From an uncultured bacterium (GTDB taxonomy: Bacteria > Bacteroidota > Bacteroidia > Bacteroidales > Bacteroidaceae), in assembly GCA_905214625.1 (NCBI GenBank), contig CAJMMQ010000012.1:1-64000 (forward strand): 64,000 nucleotides of DNA, given 5' to 3'. Positions 1-8,039 of the stretch are shown here, one piece after another. Both the position numbers and the translations under genes were made by a program. Numbering within the stretch: position 1 is the stretch's first letter; the number at the start of each line of letters is the position of its first letter. The notes under the pieces were generated by a model. That model searched no databases. It was not told the origin of the DNA and was given only the letters and a program-made list of their open reading frames with translations.

Positions 1-60
1 CTAATGACTTTAACTCCTAGCCGGCATGCCGGCGATAACTACTTTAACTCCTTTAACTAC
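1..60 (+). repeat. Intergenic 9-nt TTAACT-type repeat with central hairpin (left-edge half element)
   Basis: Units of CTTTAACTCC / CTTTAACTAC flank a perfect palindrome, GCCGGCATGCCGGC. The left end, CTAATGACTTTAACT, matches the ends of the copies at 3275, 31836 (reversed) and 45499. The partner arm, if there is one, lies outside the window. Confidence 0.8.
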
Positions 61-69
61 TTATTAAAC

Positions 70-3000
70 ATGTGGAAAAAGAATCTTGAAGAAACAAAAC
101 AGCGATACATACAGTGGTGGAACCACAAAGGTATAGTCGTAAACATGTGGGAACACTTTCAGGAAGGCGTCGAGCCGCACGCCGACGTGCCCATGCCAAA
201 GGCGCCGAAGGACCTCAACCAGAAATGGTTCGACCCGGAATGGCGCGCCGAATACCTCGATTGGTACGTGGCTCACAGCTGTCTGAAGGCCGACATGCTG
301 CCCGTTGCAAACACGCAGCTTGGCCCCGGCTCGCTGGCCGCAATCCTCGGAGGCGTGTTCGAGGGCGGAGAAGACACTATATGGATACACCCCGACCCCG
401 ATTTTAACGACGAGATAAAGTTCAACCCGGAGCATCCCAACTGGCTGCTGCACAAGAAACTACTGACCGAATGCAAGAAGAAGGCCAACGGCAACTATTA
501 CGTGGGTATGCCCGACCTGATGGAAGGCATGGACGTACTGGCCGCGCTTAAGGGCACGGACAAGGTGCTGATGGACACGGTGACACAGCCCGAGGTGCTG
601 GAACGCCAGATGCAGCAGATAAACGACATATACTTCAAGGTGTTCGACGAGCTTTACGACATAGTACGCGAGGGCGACGAGATGGCCTTCTGCTACTTCT
701 CTTCGTGGGCACCGGGCAAGATGAGCAAGCTGCAGAGCGACATTTCTACGATGATAAGCGTGGAGGATTACCGCCGCTTCGTTCAGCCCTTCATACGCCA
801 GCAGTGCCAGAAAATTGACTACACGCTGTACCATCTGGACGGCGTAGGCGCGCTGCACCACCTGCCGGCGCTGCTCGAGATTGAGGAACTGAACGCCATA
901 CAGTGGACGCCGGGCGTAGGAGAGCCGCAGGGAGGCTCGCCTAAATGGTACGACCTGTACAAGAAGATACTTGCAGGAGGCAAGAGCATAATGGCCTGCT
1001 GGGTTACGCTGGACGAGCTGCGGCCGCTGCTCGACAACATCGGAGGCAACGGCGTGCATCTTGAAATGGACTTCCATAACGAGGACGAGGTGGAGAAAGC
1101 CATGCGCATAGTTGAGGAATACCAGGAGGACGAGGCAAAGAAGCCGCAGCAGGAGGACAACACCATACGCATAAGCGGCAGCCTGAACGATGCCGACAAG
1201 GAAGTGGAGGCCATAATAGAGAGCGCCGAGCGCGAGTTCAAGAAGCTTTCAGAAAAGGACGGCAAGGCTGCCGATAACAGCGCGGAAGACAGTCCCATAA
1301 AGGCGGCAGGACGCAACCGAATACTCGTTATCGACGGTGCAATGGGCACGATGATACAGAGCCGCCGCCTCGGCGAGACCGACTTCCGCGGCGAGAGGCT
1401 TGCCACACACCCAGTGAACGTAAGCGGATGCAACGACCTGCTGTGCCTGACGCGCCCCGACGTGATAGAGGACATACACAGAAAGTACCTCGAAGCCGGC
1501 GCCGACATAATCGAAACAAACACCTTCAACGCACAACGCATATCAATGGCCGACTACCGTCTGGAGCACCTCTGCCGCGAGATTAACCTCGAGGCGTGCC
1601 GCATAGCGCGCAAGGCTGCCGACGAGTTCACGGCCAAGACACCGCAAAAGCCGCGCTTCGTGGCCGGTTCGATGGGACCGACGAGCAAGACCTGCTCGAT
1701 AACATCTGACACCACGCAGCCGGGCTGGCACGCCTTCAGCTACGAAACACTGCGCGACGCATACACCGAACAGGCCGAGGCGCTGATTGAAGGCGGCGTC
1801 GATGCACTGCTGATAGAGACCATATTCGACACAAAGAACGCACAGGCGGCCATAGAGGCGGCACGTGCGGCCATGCGAAAGAAGGGCAAACGGCTGCCGC
1901 TGATGCTCAGCTTCACCGTGGCAACGGCCGAGGGACGCAACATGCTGGGACAGGGCATAGAAGAATTCCTGACATCCGTGGGCGGCGGCGACATCATGTC
2001 GGTGGGCGTGAACTGCTGTTCGGACGTCAACCTGGCGGCCGGCCTGCTGGTACGTCTCGGAAAGACGACACCCTACATGATAAGCCTTTACCCCAACGCC
2101 GGCATGCCCGACGCATCGGGACACTACAGCCACACGCCCGAAATGCTGCAAAGCGAACTGTGGCCGCTGATAGAGTGGCACGTGCTCAACATCATCGGAG
2201 GATGCTGCGGAACAACCGACGCGCACATAAAGAAGCTCGCCGAAGCCGCAGTTCCGGCCGAAGGATTGGCTCTTTCGCCACATGCCGCGCAACAGCCTGA
2301 TAATGAAGACGTTGCAAAAGGTGGCCTTTCAGACTCCAATATGCCGTCTTTCAGCGTGCAAAAGGCGGCCTTTCACAATGCAAAAGGTGACCTTTCAGAA
2401 AACCACGGGCACGACCATGCCGCCGAACCCTGTGAATGCTGCGCGCCGAAGGCCGCAAACGAGCCGTCGGCAAGCGACGAGATATTCGACGCCATACTGC
2501 AAGGCAACGCCGACAAGGCAGCCGAAGCGACGCAGAAGGCCGTAGACGCGGGCATGGCTCCGCAGGACATCATCAATAGTCAGATGATACGCGCCATGGG
2601 CGAGGTGGGCCAGCGCTTCCAGGACGGCAAGGCCTTTGTGCCCCAGCTGCTCATGGCAGGACGCGCCATGAAGGCCGCCCTCGTGCTGCTGAAGCCGCTC
2701 ATGGCAGGCAAGGCCGACGTTACGATAGGCCGCGTGGTCATCGGAACGGTGAAGGGCGACCTGCACGACATAGGCAAAAACCTCGTTGCATCGATGCTCG
2801 AGGGCAGCGGCTTTGAGGTGATAAACATCGGCATCGACGTGCCGAGCGACAAGTTTGTAGAGGCTCTGAAGGACAACCACGCCGACATCCTGTGCATGAG
2901 CGCCCTGCTTACCACGACAATGACCTACATGAAGGACGTCATCAAGGCCGTGGAAGACGCCGGACTGCGCGACAAGGTGAAGATTATGGTGGGCGGAGCG

Positions 3001-3102
3001 CCCGTAAGCCAGGCCTTCGCCGACGAGATAGGAGCAGACGGATACAGCGACAATGCCAACGAAGCAGTGAAGGTGGCAAGGGAGCTGGTGAAGGGAAAAT
3101 AA
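70..3102 (+). CDS. Three-domain corrinoid methyltransferase fusion: UroD-like + homocysteine S-methyltransferase + B12-binding
   Basis: About 1010 residues. Residues ~5-355 resemble the uroporphyrinogen decarboxylase (UroD) superfamily methyltransferases (MtaA/CmuA type), with a YHLDG motif. After a charged linker, ~415-735 is a MetH-type homocysteine S-methyltransferase (VIDGAMGTMIQ start) with its zinc cysteines present: C649 in GVNCC and C712/C713 in GGCCGT. Residues ~800-1010 are a helical cap plus Rossmann cobalamin domain with the base-off motif DLHDIG (His899). The pterin-binding and AdoMet-activation domains of MetH are absent, so the methyl donor is probably not methyl-tetrahydrofolate. 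Inference: a methyl group passes from an unknown donor via bound corrinoid to homocysteine. The linker holds a repeat-derived peptide (748-777), then a His/Cys-rich patch (H779-C791). An ATG at position 4 is in frame, but those 22 codons are intergenic repeat, so the start at 70 is preferred. Confidence 0.85.
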   Translation: MWKKNLEETKQRYIQWWNHKGIVVNMWEHFQEGVEPHADVPMPKAPKDLNQKWFDPEWRAEYLDWYVAHSCLKADMLPVANTQLGPGSLAAILGGVFEGGEDTIWIHPDPDFNDEIKFNPEHPNWLLHKKLLTECKKKANGNYYVGMPDLMEGMDVLAALKGTDKVLMDTVTQPEVLERQMQQINDIYFKVFDELYDIVREGDEMAFCYFSSWAPGKMSKLQSDISTMISVEDYRRFVQPFIRQQCQKIDYTLYHLDGVGALHHLPALLEIEELNAIQWTPGVGEPQGGSPKWYDLYKKILAGGKSIMACWVTLDELRPLLDNIGGNGVHLEMDFHNEDEVEKAMRIVEEYQEDEAKKPQQEDNTIRISGSLNDADKEVEAIIESAEREFKKLSEKDGKAADNSAEDSPIKAAGRNRILVIDGAMGTMIQSRRLGETDFRGERLATHPVNVSGCNDLLCLTRPDVIEDIHRKYLEAGADIIETNTFNAQRISMADYRLEHLCREINLEACRIARKAADEFTAKTPQKPRFVAGSMGPTSKTCSITSDTTQPGWHAFSYETLRDAYTEQAEALIEGGVDALLIETIFDTKNAQAAIEAARAAMRKKGKRLPLMLSFTVATAEGRNMLGQGIEEFLTSVGGGDIMSVGVNCCSDVNLAAGLLVRLGKTTPYMISLYPNAGMPDASGHYSHTPEMLQSELWPLIEWHVLNIIGGCCGTTDAHIKKLAEAAVPAEGLALSPHAAQQPDNEDVAKGGLSDSNMPSFSVQKAAFHNAKGDLSENHGHDHAAEPCECCAPKAANEPSASDEIFDAILQGNADKAAEATQKAVDAGMAPQDIINSQMIRAMGEVGQRFQDGKAFVPQLLMAGRAMKAALVLLKPLMAGKADVTIGRVVIGTVKGDLHDIGKNLVASMLEGSGFEVINIGIDVPSDKFVEALKDNHADILCMSALLTTTMTYMKDVIKAVEDAGLRDKVKIMVGGAPVSQAFADEIGADGYSDNANEAVKVARELVKGK
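2313..2400 (+). repeat. 88-bp element (4 x 22 bp) inside a coding region
   Basis: Four contiguous 22-bp units begin at 2313, 2335, 2357 and 2379. Each carries an AAAAGG...CCTTTC-type dyad; unit 2 is the most diverged. Because 22 is not a multiple of 3, units are read in successive frames, and units 1 and 4 share a frame (AKGGLS and AKGDLS). It encodes residues 748-777 of the fusion protein. Confidence 0.9.
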
Positions 3103-3111
3103 TAATATTTT

Positions 3112-3161
3112 TAAGGAGTTAAAGGAGTTAGAGTAGTTAAAGGAGTTAAAGTCAAATGCCA
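3112..3161 (-). repeat. 9-nt TTAACT-type repeat, left arm of an inverted pair
   Basis: Tandem AGGAGTTAA / AGTAGTTAA units ending in AAAGTCAAATGCC, 10 bp after the fusion gene stop. It is the inverted partner of the arm at 3275-3336; about 113 bp lie between. This short arm lacks the central hairpin. Confidence 0.8.
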
Positions 3162-3274
3162 TGCCGGTTATTAACAAGGCTGACAATATCAATCATTACA
3201 TCATCTGTAGCGCATTAGTCTCACAACTCCCATAAGTCATACACCTCCAACAAAGCCGCAAACAGGCTGCAAGG

Positions 3275-3336
3275 CTAATGACTTTAACTACTTAGCGGGC
3301 ACAGCCCGCGATAACTCCTTTAACTACTATAACTAC
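3275..3336 (+). repeat. 9-nt TTAACT-type repeat with hairpin, right arm of an inverted pair
   Basis: CTAATGACTTTAACTACT, hairpin GCGGGC-ACA-GCCCGC, then GATAACTCCTTTAACTACT. It lies just upstream of the symporter gene, so it would be in its leader or promoter region. Confidence 0.8.
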
Positions 3337-3354
3337 CAAATAAACAACATATCC

Positions 3355-4959
3355 ATGAACTCACAATCATTACATGGCCTCGACTGGGGCATACTTATAG
3401 CATACTTCGTCATCCTGCTTGCCATCGGCATATGGGCAAGCACCAAGCGCAAGAAGGGCAGCAGCCTGTTTCTTGCCGAACACTCTCTGCGCTGGCATCA
3501 CATAGGATTCTCCATGTGGGGCACCAACGTAGGCCCATCTATGCTCATAGCGTCGGCAAGCGCCGGCTTCACCACGGGCGTCGTGTCGGGCAACTACGCA
3601 TGGTACGCCTTCGTGTTCATAGCCCTGCTCGCCTTCGTCTTCGCCCCGCGCTATCTCGGCAGCAAGGTTTCCACCCTGCCCGAGTTTATGGGCCTGCGCT
3701 TCGGACAGTCCACACGCAACATGCTGGCGTGGTATACCATCGTCACGATACTCATCTCGTGGCTTGCGCTGACGCTCTTCGCGGGCGGCATAATCATACG
3801 CCAGGTGTTCGGCATACCCATGTGGATGTCGGCATTCCTGCTGCTCGGCATCTCCGCCTTCTTCACAATGCTCGGCGGACTGAAGGCCGTGGCCTACACC
3901 AACGTATATCAGATGGTGCTGCTCATACTCGTTTCGGCCACGCTGACCTTCGTAGGAATATACCGTCTCGGCGGCGACTCGTTCACAGGAGGCATCGCCG
4001 TGCTGGCCAATCCCGACATTGTGCCGTCTAATTACTGGAACCTCTTTCAGCCAAACAGCGACAAAGACTTCCCCTGGCTGCCCATTCTGCTCGGCTATCC
4101 CATAAGCGGACTGTGGTTCTGGTGTACCGACCAGTCGATGGTTCAGCCCGTACTGGCTGCCAAAGACCTCAGCGAAGGACAGAAGGGAGCCAACTTTACG
4201 GGCTGGCTGAAGATACTCGACGTGGCCATATACATCATCCCCGGCATCGTATGCTTCGCCCTCTGGAAGACCGGTTTCTTCGGAAATATGACCATCGAGG
4301 CCGACAACGCCTACATGACTCTCGTGTCGAGCCTCTTCCCCGTGGGCATGGTAGGCCTCGTGCTGGCCGTTCTCACCGCCGCGCTCATCAGCACCATAGG
4401 CTCTGCGCTCAACGCCCTGAGCACGGTGTTCACGATGGACATATACGTTAAGAACATCCGCCCGGAGGCCACGCAGAAGGAAATAATGCGCACAGGACAG
4501 ATAGTAACCGTGATAGGAGCGCTGGTGTCGATAGTAATCACCGTGGCTGTTGACAACATAAAGGGCATGAACCTCTTCAACGTATTCCAGTCGGTGCTCA
4601 GCTTCATAGCTCCACCTATGGCGGCAGTGTTCGTCATGGGCGTGTTCTGGAAGCGCTGCACGACGCTCGCCGCCAACGTTACGCTCACCTTCGGAACCAT
4701 CTTCAGCATCGGCTCGGGCATCCTTTACCTGTGGGTTATACCGGGAGCCACGGAGCAGGTGCACTTCATGATGCTGTCGTTCTACATCTTCGTAATCCTC
4801 ATCATCAGCATGATTATCGTCAGCCTCAGCAACAAGCAGGCAACGGTAAGCCCCGAGATAGTGAAGCTGAGCGAGAAACCAAAGCGCACGGTAGTGGTGG
4901 CATGGGTGCTGCTGGCCGTGGTTATGGTAGGACTTTACATATTCTTCAACGGACACTGA
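3355..4959 (+). CDS. Sodium:solute symporter (SSS family) permease
   Basis: 534 residues, hydrophobic throughout, with about 13-14 predicted membrane spans, the usual size for the SSS/SglT family. The N-terminus reads LAEHSLRWHHIGFSMWGTNVGPSMLIASASAG, split here only for description; this matches the unwound TM1 and sodium-site region of the family. The stretch GLWFWCTDQSMVQ around residue 250 is typical of the sugar/inositol-type subgroup. It probably couples sodium influx to uptake of a small organic solute across the inner membrane. It follows the methyltransferase fusion in the same direction and faces the reactivation-domain operon, so it is a candidate importer for the methylated substrate. 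That link is inference from position only. A strong hairpin terminator follows the stop. Confidence 0.9.
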   Translation: MNSQSLHGLDWGILIAYFVILLAIGIWASTKRKKGSSLFLAEHSLRWHHIGFSMWGTNVGPSMLIASASAGFTTGVVSGNYAWYAFVFIALLAFVFAPRYLGSKVSTLPEFMGLRFGQSTRNMLAWYTIVTILISWLALTLFAGGIIIRQVFGIPMWMSAFLLLGISAFFTMLGGLKAVAYTNVYQMVLLILVSATLTFVGIYRLGGDSFTGGIAVLANPDIVPSNYWNLFQPNSDKDFPWLPILLGYPISGLWFWCTDQSMVQPVLAAKDLSEGQKGANFTGWLKILDVAIYIIPGIVCFALWKTGFFGNMTIEADNAYMTLVSSLFPVGMVGLVLAVLTAALISTIGSALNALSTVFTMDIYVKNIRPEATQKEIMRTGQIVTVIGALVSIVITVAVDNIKGMNLFNVFQSVLSFIAPPMAAVFVMGVFWKRCTTLAANVTLTFGTIFSIGSGILYLWVIPGATEQVHFMMLSFYIFVILIISMIIVSLSNKQATVSPEIVKLSEKPKRTVVVAWVLLAVVMVGLYIFFNGH

Positions 4960-4985
4960 CAACGCAACTGAATTATGATACAGCA

Positions 4986-5024
4986 AAAAGCGCGGCAAGC
5001 CCAATGTGGACTTGCCGCGCTTTT
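4986..5024 (+). terminator. Intrinsic terminator between convergent genes
   Basis: A perfect 14-bp stem (AAAAGCGCGGCAAG / CTTGCCGCGCTTTT) with an 11-nt loop. A-rich and T-rich flanks on both sides suggest it works for the symporter (+) and also for the convergent operon (-). Confidence 0.9.
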
Positions 5025-5133
5025 CTATATGTTTTATGTCATGCCTGACGCGCAATAAAAAGGCAAGAAGGCGTATAATGAAAGACAACGCTACGCTTGA
5101 TGATACACGGCATAAGGCTAAATATGCCGCAGA

Positions 5134-5820
5134 CTACTTCTTGCGGCGACGCTTGTAGCAGTCTTTGAAGTCGCAGAGGCCGCACGAATATTCGAGCTTT
5201 CGCACCGAAGGACCGAGACCAATGACACCGCTCACCGACTTGATGGGCACCATAAGGCTCGAGTCGGTAAGGCTTACGCCGCACGGACGCTCCTCGCCGA
5301 ACAGGGGGAAGAGCATCTGCTGCTGAGAGACATGCCACCCGCAGTAACCCGGACTGAAGCGGTTGGTGTGGCGCCAGCCACGCTCCTCAATCTCGCTCTG
5401 CAACGAAAGCTCCATGCAGTCGGCCGCCTTCTCAGCTATGACGCTGCCGATGGCATCGGCAACAAACACCTTCACCATGTCGTCTTCGTCCTTCAGGCGG
5501 TGCTGAAGCTGCTCAAACTCCTCACCGGCGGTGGCCACGAAGAAGGCGAAAGCCTGCGAGCCGCGCAGCTGGCGGCTGATGATGCGCCCCACGCTGAAGC
5601 TGACTGAGCCTACGGTGAGCACGTGCTGCTCTGCATCGAGCTGTCCGGGGGTGATGAAGAAGCAGAAACGCGGGCGCAGAACGGCCTTTATGCGCTCCAT
5701 TACAGCTGACATTTCGGCCTGCACGCCGGCATCGGGCACGGCATCGCCATAGCCCATCTGCTCGTAGATTTCAGACGGAAGGATATTGAGGTTGGCAAAA
5801 GTTATTTCCTGTTTTAGCAT
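5134..5820 (-). CDS. Stand-alone methionine-synthase-type reactivation domain protein
   Basis: 228 residues. It resembles the AdoMet-binding activation domain of cobalamin-dependent MetH as a free protein, with the signature RFSPGYCGW followed by SQQQMLFPLF (RxxxGY binds AdoMet in MetH). The C-terminus has a short Cys cluster, CGLCDFKDC, as in free-standing activators of corrinoid proteins. Expected role: reductive methylation of oxidised cob(II)alamin with AdoMet, restoring the corrinoid on a partner. The partner is probably the neighbouring fusion protein, which lacks this domain. The start at 5820 (MLKQEI) fits the domain; the in-frame upstream ATG at 5868 would add 16 atypical residues. 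Last gene of a three-gene minus-strand operon. Confidence 0.82.
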   Translation of the reverse strand: MLKQEITFANLNILPSEIYEQMGYGDAVPDAGVQAEMSAVMERIKAVLRPRFCFFITPGQLDAEQHVLTVGSVSFSVGRIISRQLRGSQAFAFFVATAGEEFEQLQHRLKDEDDMVKVFVADAIGSVIAEKAADCMELSLQSEIEERGWRHTNRFSPGYCGWHVSQQQMLFPLFGEERPCGVSLTDSSLMVPIKSVSGVIGLGPSVRKLEYSCGLCDFKDCYKRRRKK

Positions 5821-5889
5821 TTTATTCTGATTAAAAGGCGGCGCCACGACGACCCGCAAAGGCCGCAATGGCTCATATAGTTAAGCATT

Positions 5890-6900
5890 CTACAGCTTGC
5901 TGTTCCACTCGTCAACGGCCTCAAAGAAGGCGTCGATGTTGGCAAACGGCGTGTGCGGCGGGGTGTCACATCCGCTTGATATCACAAAGTTGGGATAGCC
6001 GCTCATCTTGCGCAGCAGGTCTGTCGTGGCGCGACGCATCTCTTCGGGCGTGGCATCCTTAAACAGACTGACGGGGTCGAGGTTGCCCATGGTGAGAGCC
6101 GTGGGCGGCACCTGGCGCGAAACCTGCTCCATGTCGCACTTGTTGCCGAAATGATATGCGGCGGCTCCGGTGGCCACCATGGCGTTGGTACACTGCCCGG
6201 TGTTGCCGCAGTTGTGGAGCACCACGGTGAAATAGTCGTCCTGCACGGCCTCGACAATGCGCTTTACGTAGACCGAAGAGAAGCGCATGCAGTCGTCGTC
6301 AGACATCAGTCCGGCGGCAGGCTCGGCCATTACTACGCCGTTGGCGCCCGTCTTCTTCAGCGCGATACAGTATTTCAGTATGAAGTCGGTACACTTGTCG
6401 AGCAGCATGGCGGCAGCCTCGGGGTTCTGATATATCAGAATCATAATCTCCGACATGTCGTAGAGACGGCCCGCAAGCGAGAAAGGTCCGATGCATCCGG
6501 CCAGCACGGGGCGGTCGGTTATGGCACGGGCGGCCAGCAGGTTGGCCTTGAGATATGCCGGCACGCGGCCTGCACTGAGCGACGGCACCTGCAGACGGGC
6601 TATGTCGTCGGCGCTGTTGAGCATGTGGCCCCTTACGGCCGGCACCTCGTCGGGCTCGAAGGCTATGTCGGCCCCGAAGGCTTCAGCCTCAACGGTGAGG
6701 TCCATTATCACGGTGGCGGCAGCCGTGTCGTAGCGTCCGGCCAGCGCCTTTACGGCGTTGAAGTGCACCTCGCCGTCGCTCACTGCGTCAATAACGCGGC
6801 GCCCTATCATCTCAATGCCTGGATGTGTCATTACGGGCACGGCCACCACCTTCTTGCTGTCGATGACGGCCCTGGCCCATTCGGTCATGTTTATCTTCAT
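5890..6900 (-). CDS. UroD-family corrinoid methyltransferase (MtaA/MtbA-like)
   Basis: 336 residues. The UroD-superfamily barrel carries the zinc-site pattern of methylcobamide methyltransferases: HNCGNT (His-x-Cys) around residue 233 and a distal Cys in SSGCDTPPHTP near the C-terminus. True HemE decarboxylases lack this cysteine pattern, so haem synthesis is unlikely. The family moves methyl groups between a corrinoid protein and a thiol or another substrate. It is the middle gene of an operon with a nitroreductase and the reactivation protein, about 70 bp from the latter and 20 bp from the former. It may be a second donor- or acceptor-side enzyme for the same corrinoid domain. Substrate unknown. 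Confidence 0.85.
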   Translation of the reverse strand: MKINMTEWARAVIDSKKVVAVPVMTHPGIEMIGRRVIDAVSDGEVHFNAVKALAGRYDTAAATVIMDLTVEAEAFGADIAFEPDEVPAVRGHMLNSADDIARLQVPSLSAGRVPAYLKANLLAARAITDRPVLAGCIGPFSLAGRLYDMSEIMILIYQNPEAAAMLLDKCTDFILKYCIALKKTGANGVVMAEPAAGLMSDDDCMRFSSVYVKRIVEAVQDDYFTVVLHNCGNTGQCTNAMVATGAAAYHFGNKCDMEQVSRQVPPTALTMGNLDPVSLFKDATPEEMRRATTDLLRKMSGYPNFVISSGCDTPPHTPFANIDAFFEAVDEWNSKL

Positions 6901-6920
6901 CTGTGTATGTGCGTTATGTG

Positions 6921-7448
6921 TTATTCAACAAATCTTACGTAGCCCTCCTTTCGCGGCGCGGCCTCCTTTACGGCTCCCTCACGGGGGTATCCCAGCACAC
7001 AGTGGCCTATGCCCTCGTAGTCGCCCTCAATGCCCCAGGCGCGCAGCATGGCCTTGCCTTCCTCGCTGTCGAACACCTCGCGGGCACGGTGAATCCAGCA
7101 GCTGCCCAGTCCGAGGGCGTGGGCGGCGTTCATAAGATTGCCCATAACGAGCGAGCCGTCGTAGAGATAAGTGGGGCGTGTGCGGTCGGCAAGCACCACG
7201 AGCACCACCGGCGCGCCGTAGAAGGGGTCGGCCTCGGTGCCCATAACGGCGGCGTTGAGCACTGAAAGACGGTTGCGCACGGCCTTTGATGTCACGGCCA
7301 CGATGAGCGGCGACTGCGCTCCGCGGCCTGTGGGGGCGTAAGTTCCGGCCTCGGCCACAGCCTCAATAAGGCTTCGCTCCGGCATCCTGTCGGGGTCGAA
7401 GGCGCGCACGCTGCGGCGCGTCTTCATCGTTTCTATCACTTTGTTCAT
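6921..7448 (-). CDS. Nitroreductase-family flavoprotein
   Basis: 175 residues. It has an RRSVRAF N-terminal motif, an APTGRGAQSP segment, and GSCWIHRAREVF followed by CVLGYP, all typical of small FMN-dependent nitroreductase-fold enzymes. It is shorter than NfsA/NfsB and lacks BluB signatures, so synthesis of the lower corrinoid ligand is not supported. As first gene of the operon with the UroD methyltransferase and the reactivator, it may supply electrons to a corrinoid or flavin; this is a guess from context. The start at 7448 is preferred over an in-frame ATG at 7517 because the upstream residues (CIAPGRRAAAWL) are not family-like and a purine-rich AGAAAT precedes 7448. Confidence 0.82.
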   Translation of the reverse strand: MNKVIETMKTRRSVRAFDPDRMPERSLIEAVAEAGTYAPTGRGAQSPLIVAVTSKAVRNRLSVLNAAVMGTEADPFYGAPVVLVVLADRTRPTYLYDGSLVMGNLMNAAHALGLGSCWIHRAREVFDSEEGKAMLRAWGIEGDYEGIGHCVLGYPREGAVKEAAPRKEGYVRFVE

Positions 7449-7555
7449 AATTTCTTCAGGTTTAAAGTTACCGTTAAGCCATGCCGCGGCCCGCCTGCCA
7501 GGGGCGATGCACTGCACCGTTGCGCCCTGTCTGACTGCGGCATGTTTCCTAATTG

Positions 7556-7563
7556 CAAAGATA
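7556..7563 (-). promoter_or_regulatory. Bacteroidetes -7 box (TATCTTTG) for the nitroreductase operon
   Basis: Reads CAAAGATA on the + strand. Transcription would begin near 7549, giving a ~100-nt leader. No B12 box was found in that leader. Confidence 0.6.
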
Positions 7564-7724
7564 ATAAATTTATCGTTTTAATAAATATACGCAACAAATA
7601 AAAAGCCTTAAAGATACATTGAAAAACGGAACGCATACCCGAATTTATGACATTGCGCAACTGTCTGGGCCAATACTTGCGCCTGTTTTTTGCCGCCGGC
7701 GTAACGCCCTGATGCTCAATGCGT

Positions 7725-7812
7725 TGCAAAAGGCCACATTTTAGGTTCTAAAAGACGGCCTTTTAGCGTGCGAAAGGTGGCTTTTTGGAAGGCTAAAAGC
7801 CACCTTTCGGAA
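7725..7812 (+). repeat. 88-bp element (4 x 22 bp)
   Basis: Units begin at 7725, 7747, 7769 and 7791, each with an AAAAGGC/CCTTTT-type dyad. The upstream flank GCTCAATGCGT recurs beside the reversed copy at 15950-16037. It fills most of the 590-bp gap upstream of the nitroreductase operon. Apart from two promoters, nothing else was seen in that gap. Confidence 0.9.
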
Positions 7813-7998
7813 AACACGGCACGGCACTCATAACAACGGCACGCCCCGACAGCCCCTGCCGGCATACAACGACGGCACGGCAAAATACAGGCCGGCGCCA
7901 ATGTGTCAGAAATGTGTAAAATACCATGAAAGAACATTCAAAATGCCTTAAAAACACTGATTTAGCGCTATTTATTTTTTTATATGGCGCAAAACTCT

Positions 7999-8006
7999 TA
8001 TTTTTG
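7999..8006 (+). promoter_or_regulatory. Bacteroidetes -7 box (TATTTTTG)
   Basis: Matches TAnnTTTG 34 bp upstream of the ATG at 8040. The -33 region is a T-rich run rather than a clear TTTG. Confidence 0.55.
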
Positions 8007-8039
8007 CATGTTTAAGTTGTCTAATATAAAATAAGACAA

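Noticed and set aside
4..69. Upstream in-frame ATG for the methyltransferase fusion
   Set aside because: The 22 codons are made of the 9-nt intergenic repeat and its hairpin, and the domain begins naturally after the ATG at 70.
3370..5088. Long open frame on the minus strand opposite the symporter (over 500 codons)
   Set aside because: It mirrors the codon pattern of the symporter, is rich in His/Tyr/Glu without any domain, and spans the terminator.
5890..6900. Uroporphyrinogen decarboxylase HemE
   Set aside because: HNCGNT and the distal GCDTPP motif belong to corrinoid methyltransferases; no haem genes nearby.
7449..7549. Cobalamin riboswitch in the leader of the nitroreductase/UroD/reactivator operon
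   Set aside because: Leader is only ~100 nt and no B12 box or the usual multi-arm structure was recognised.
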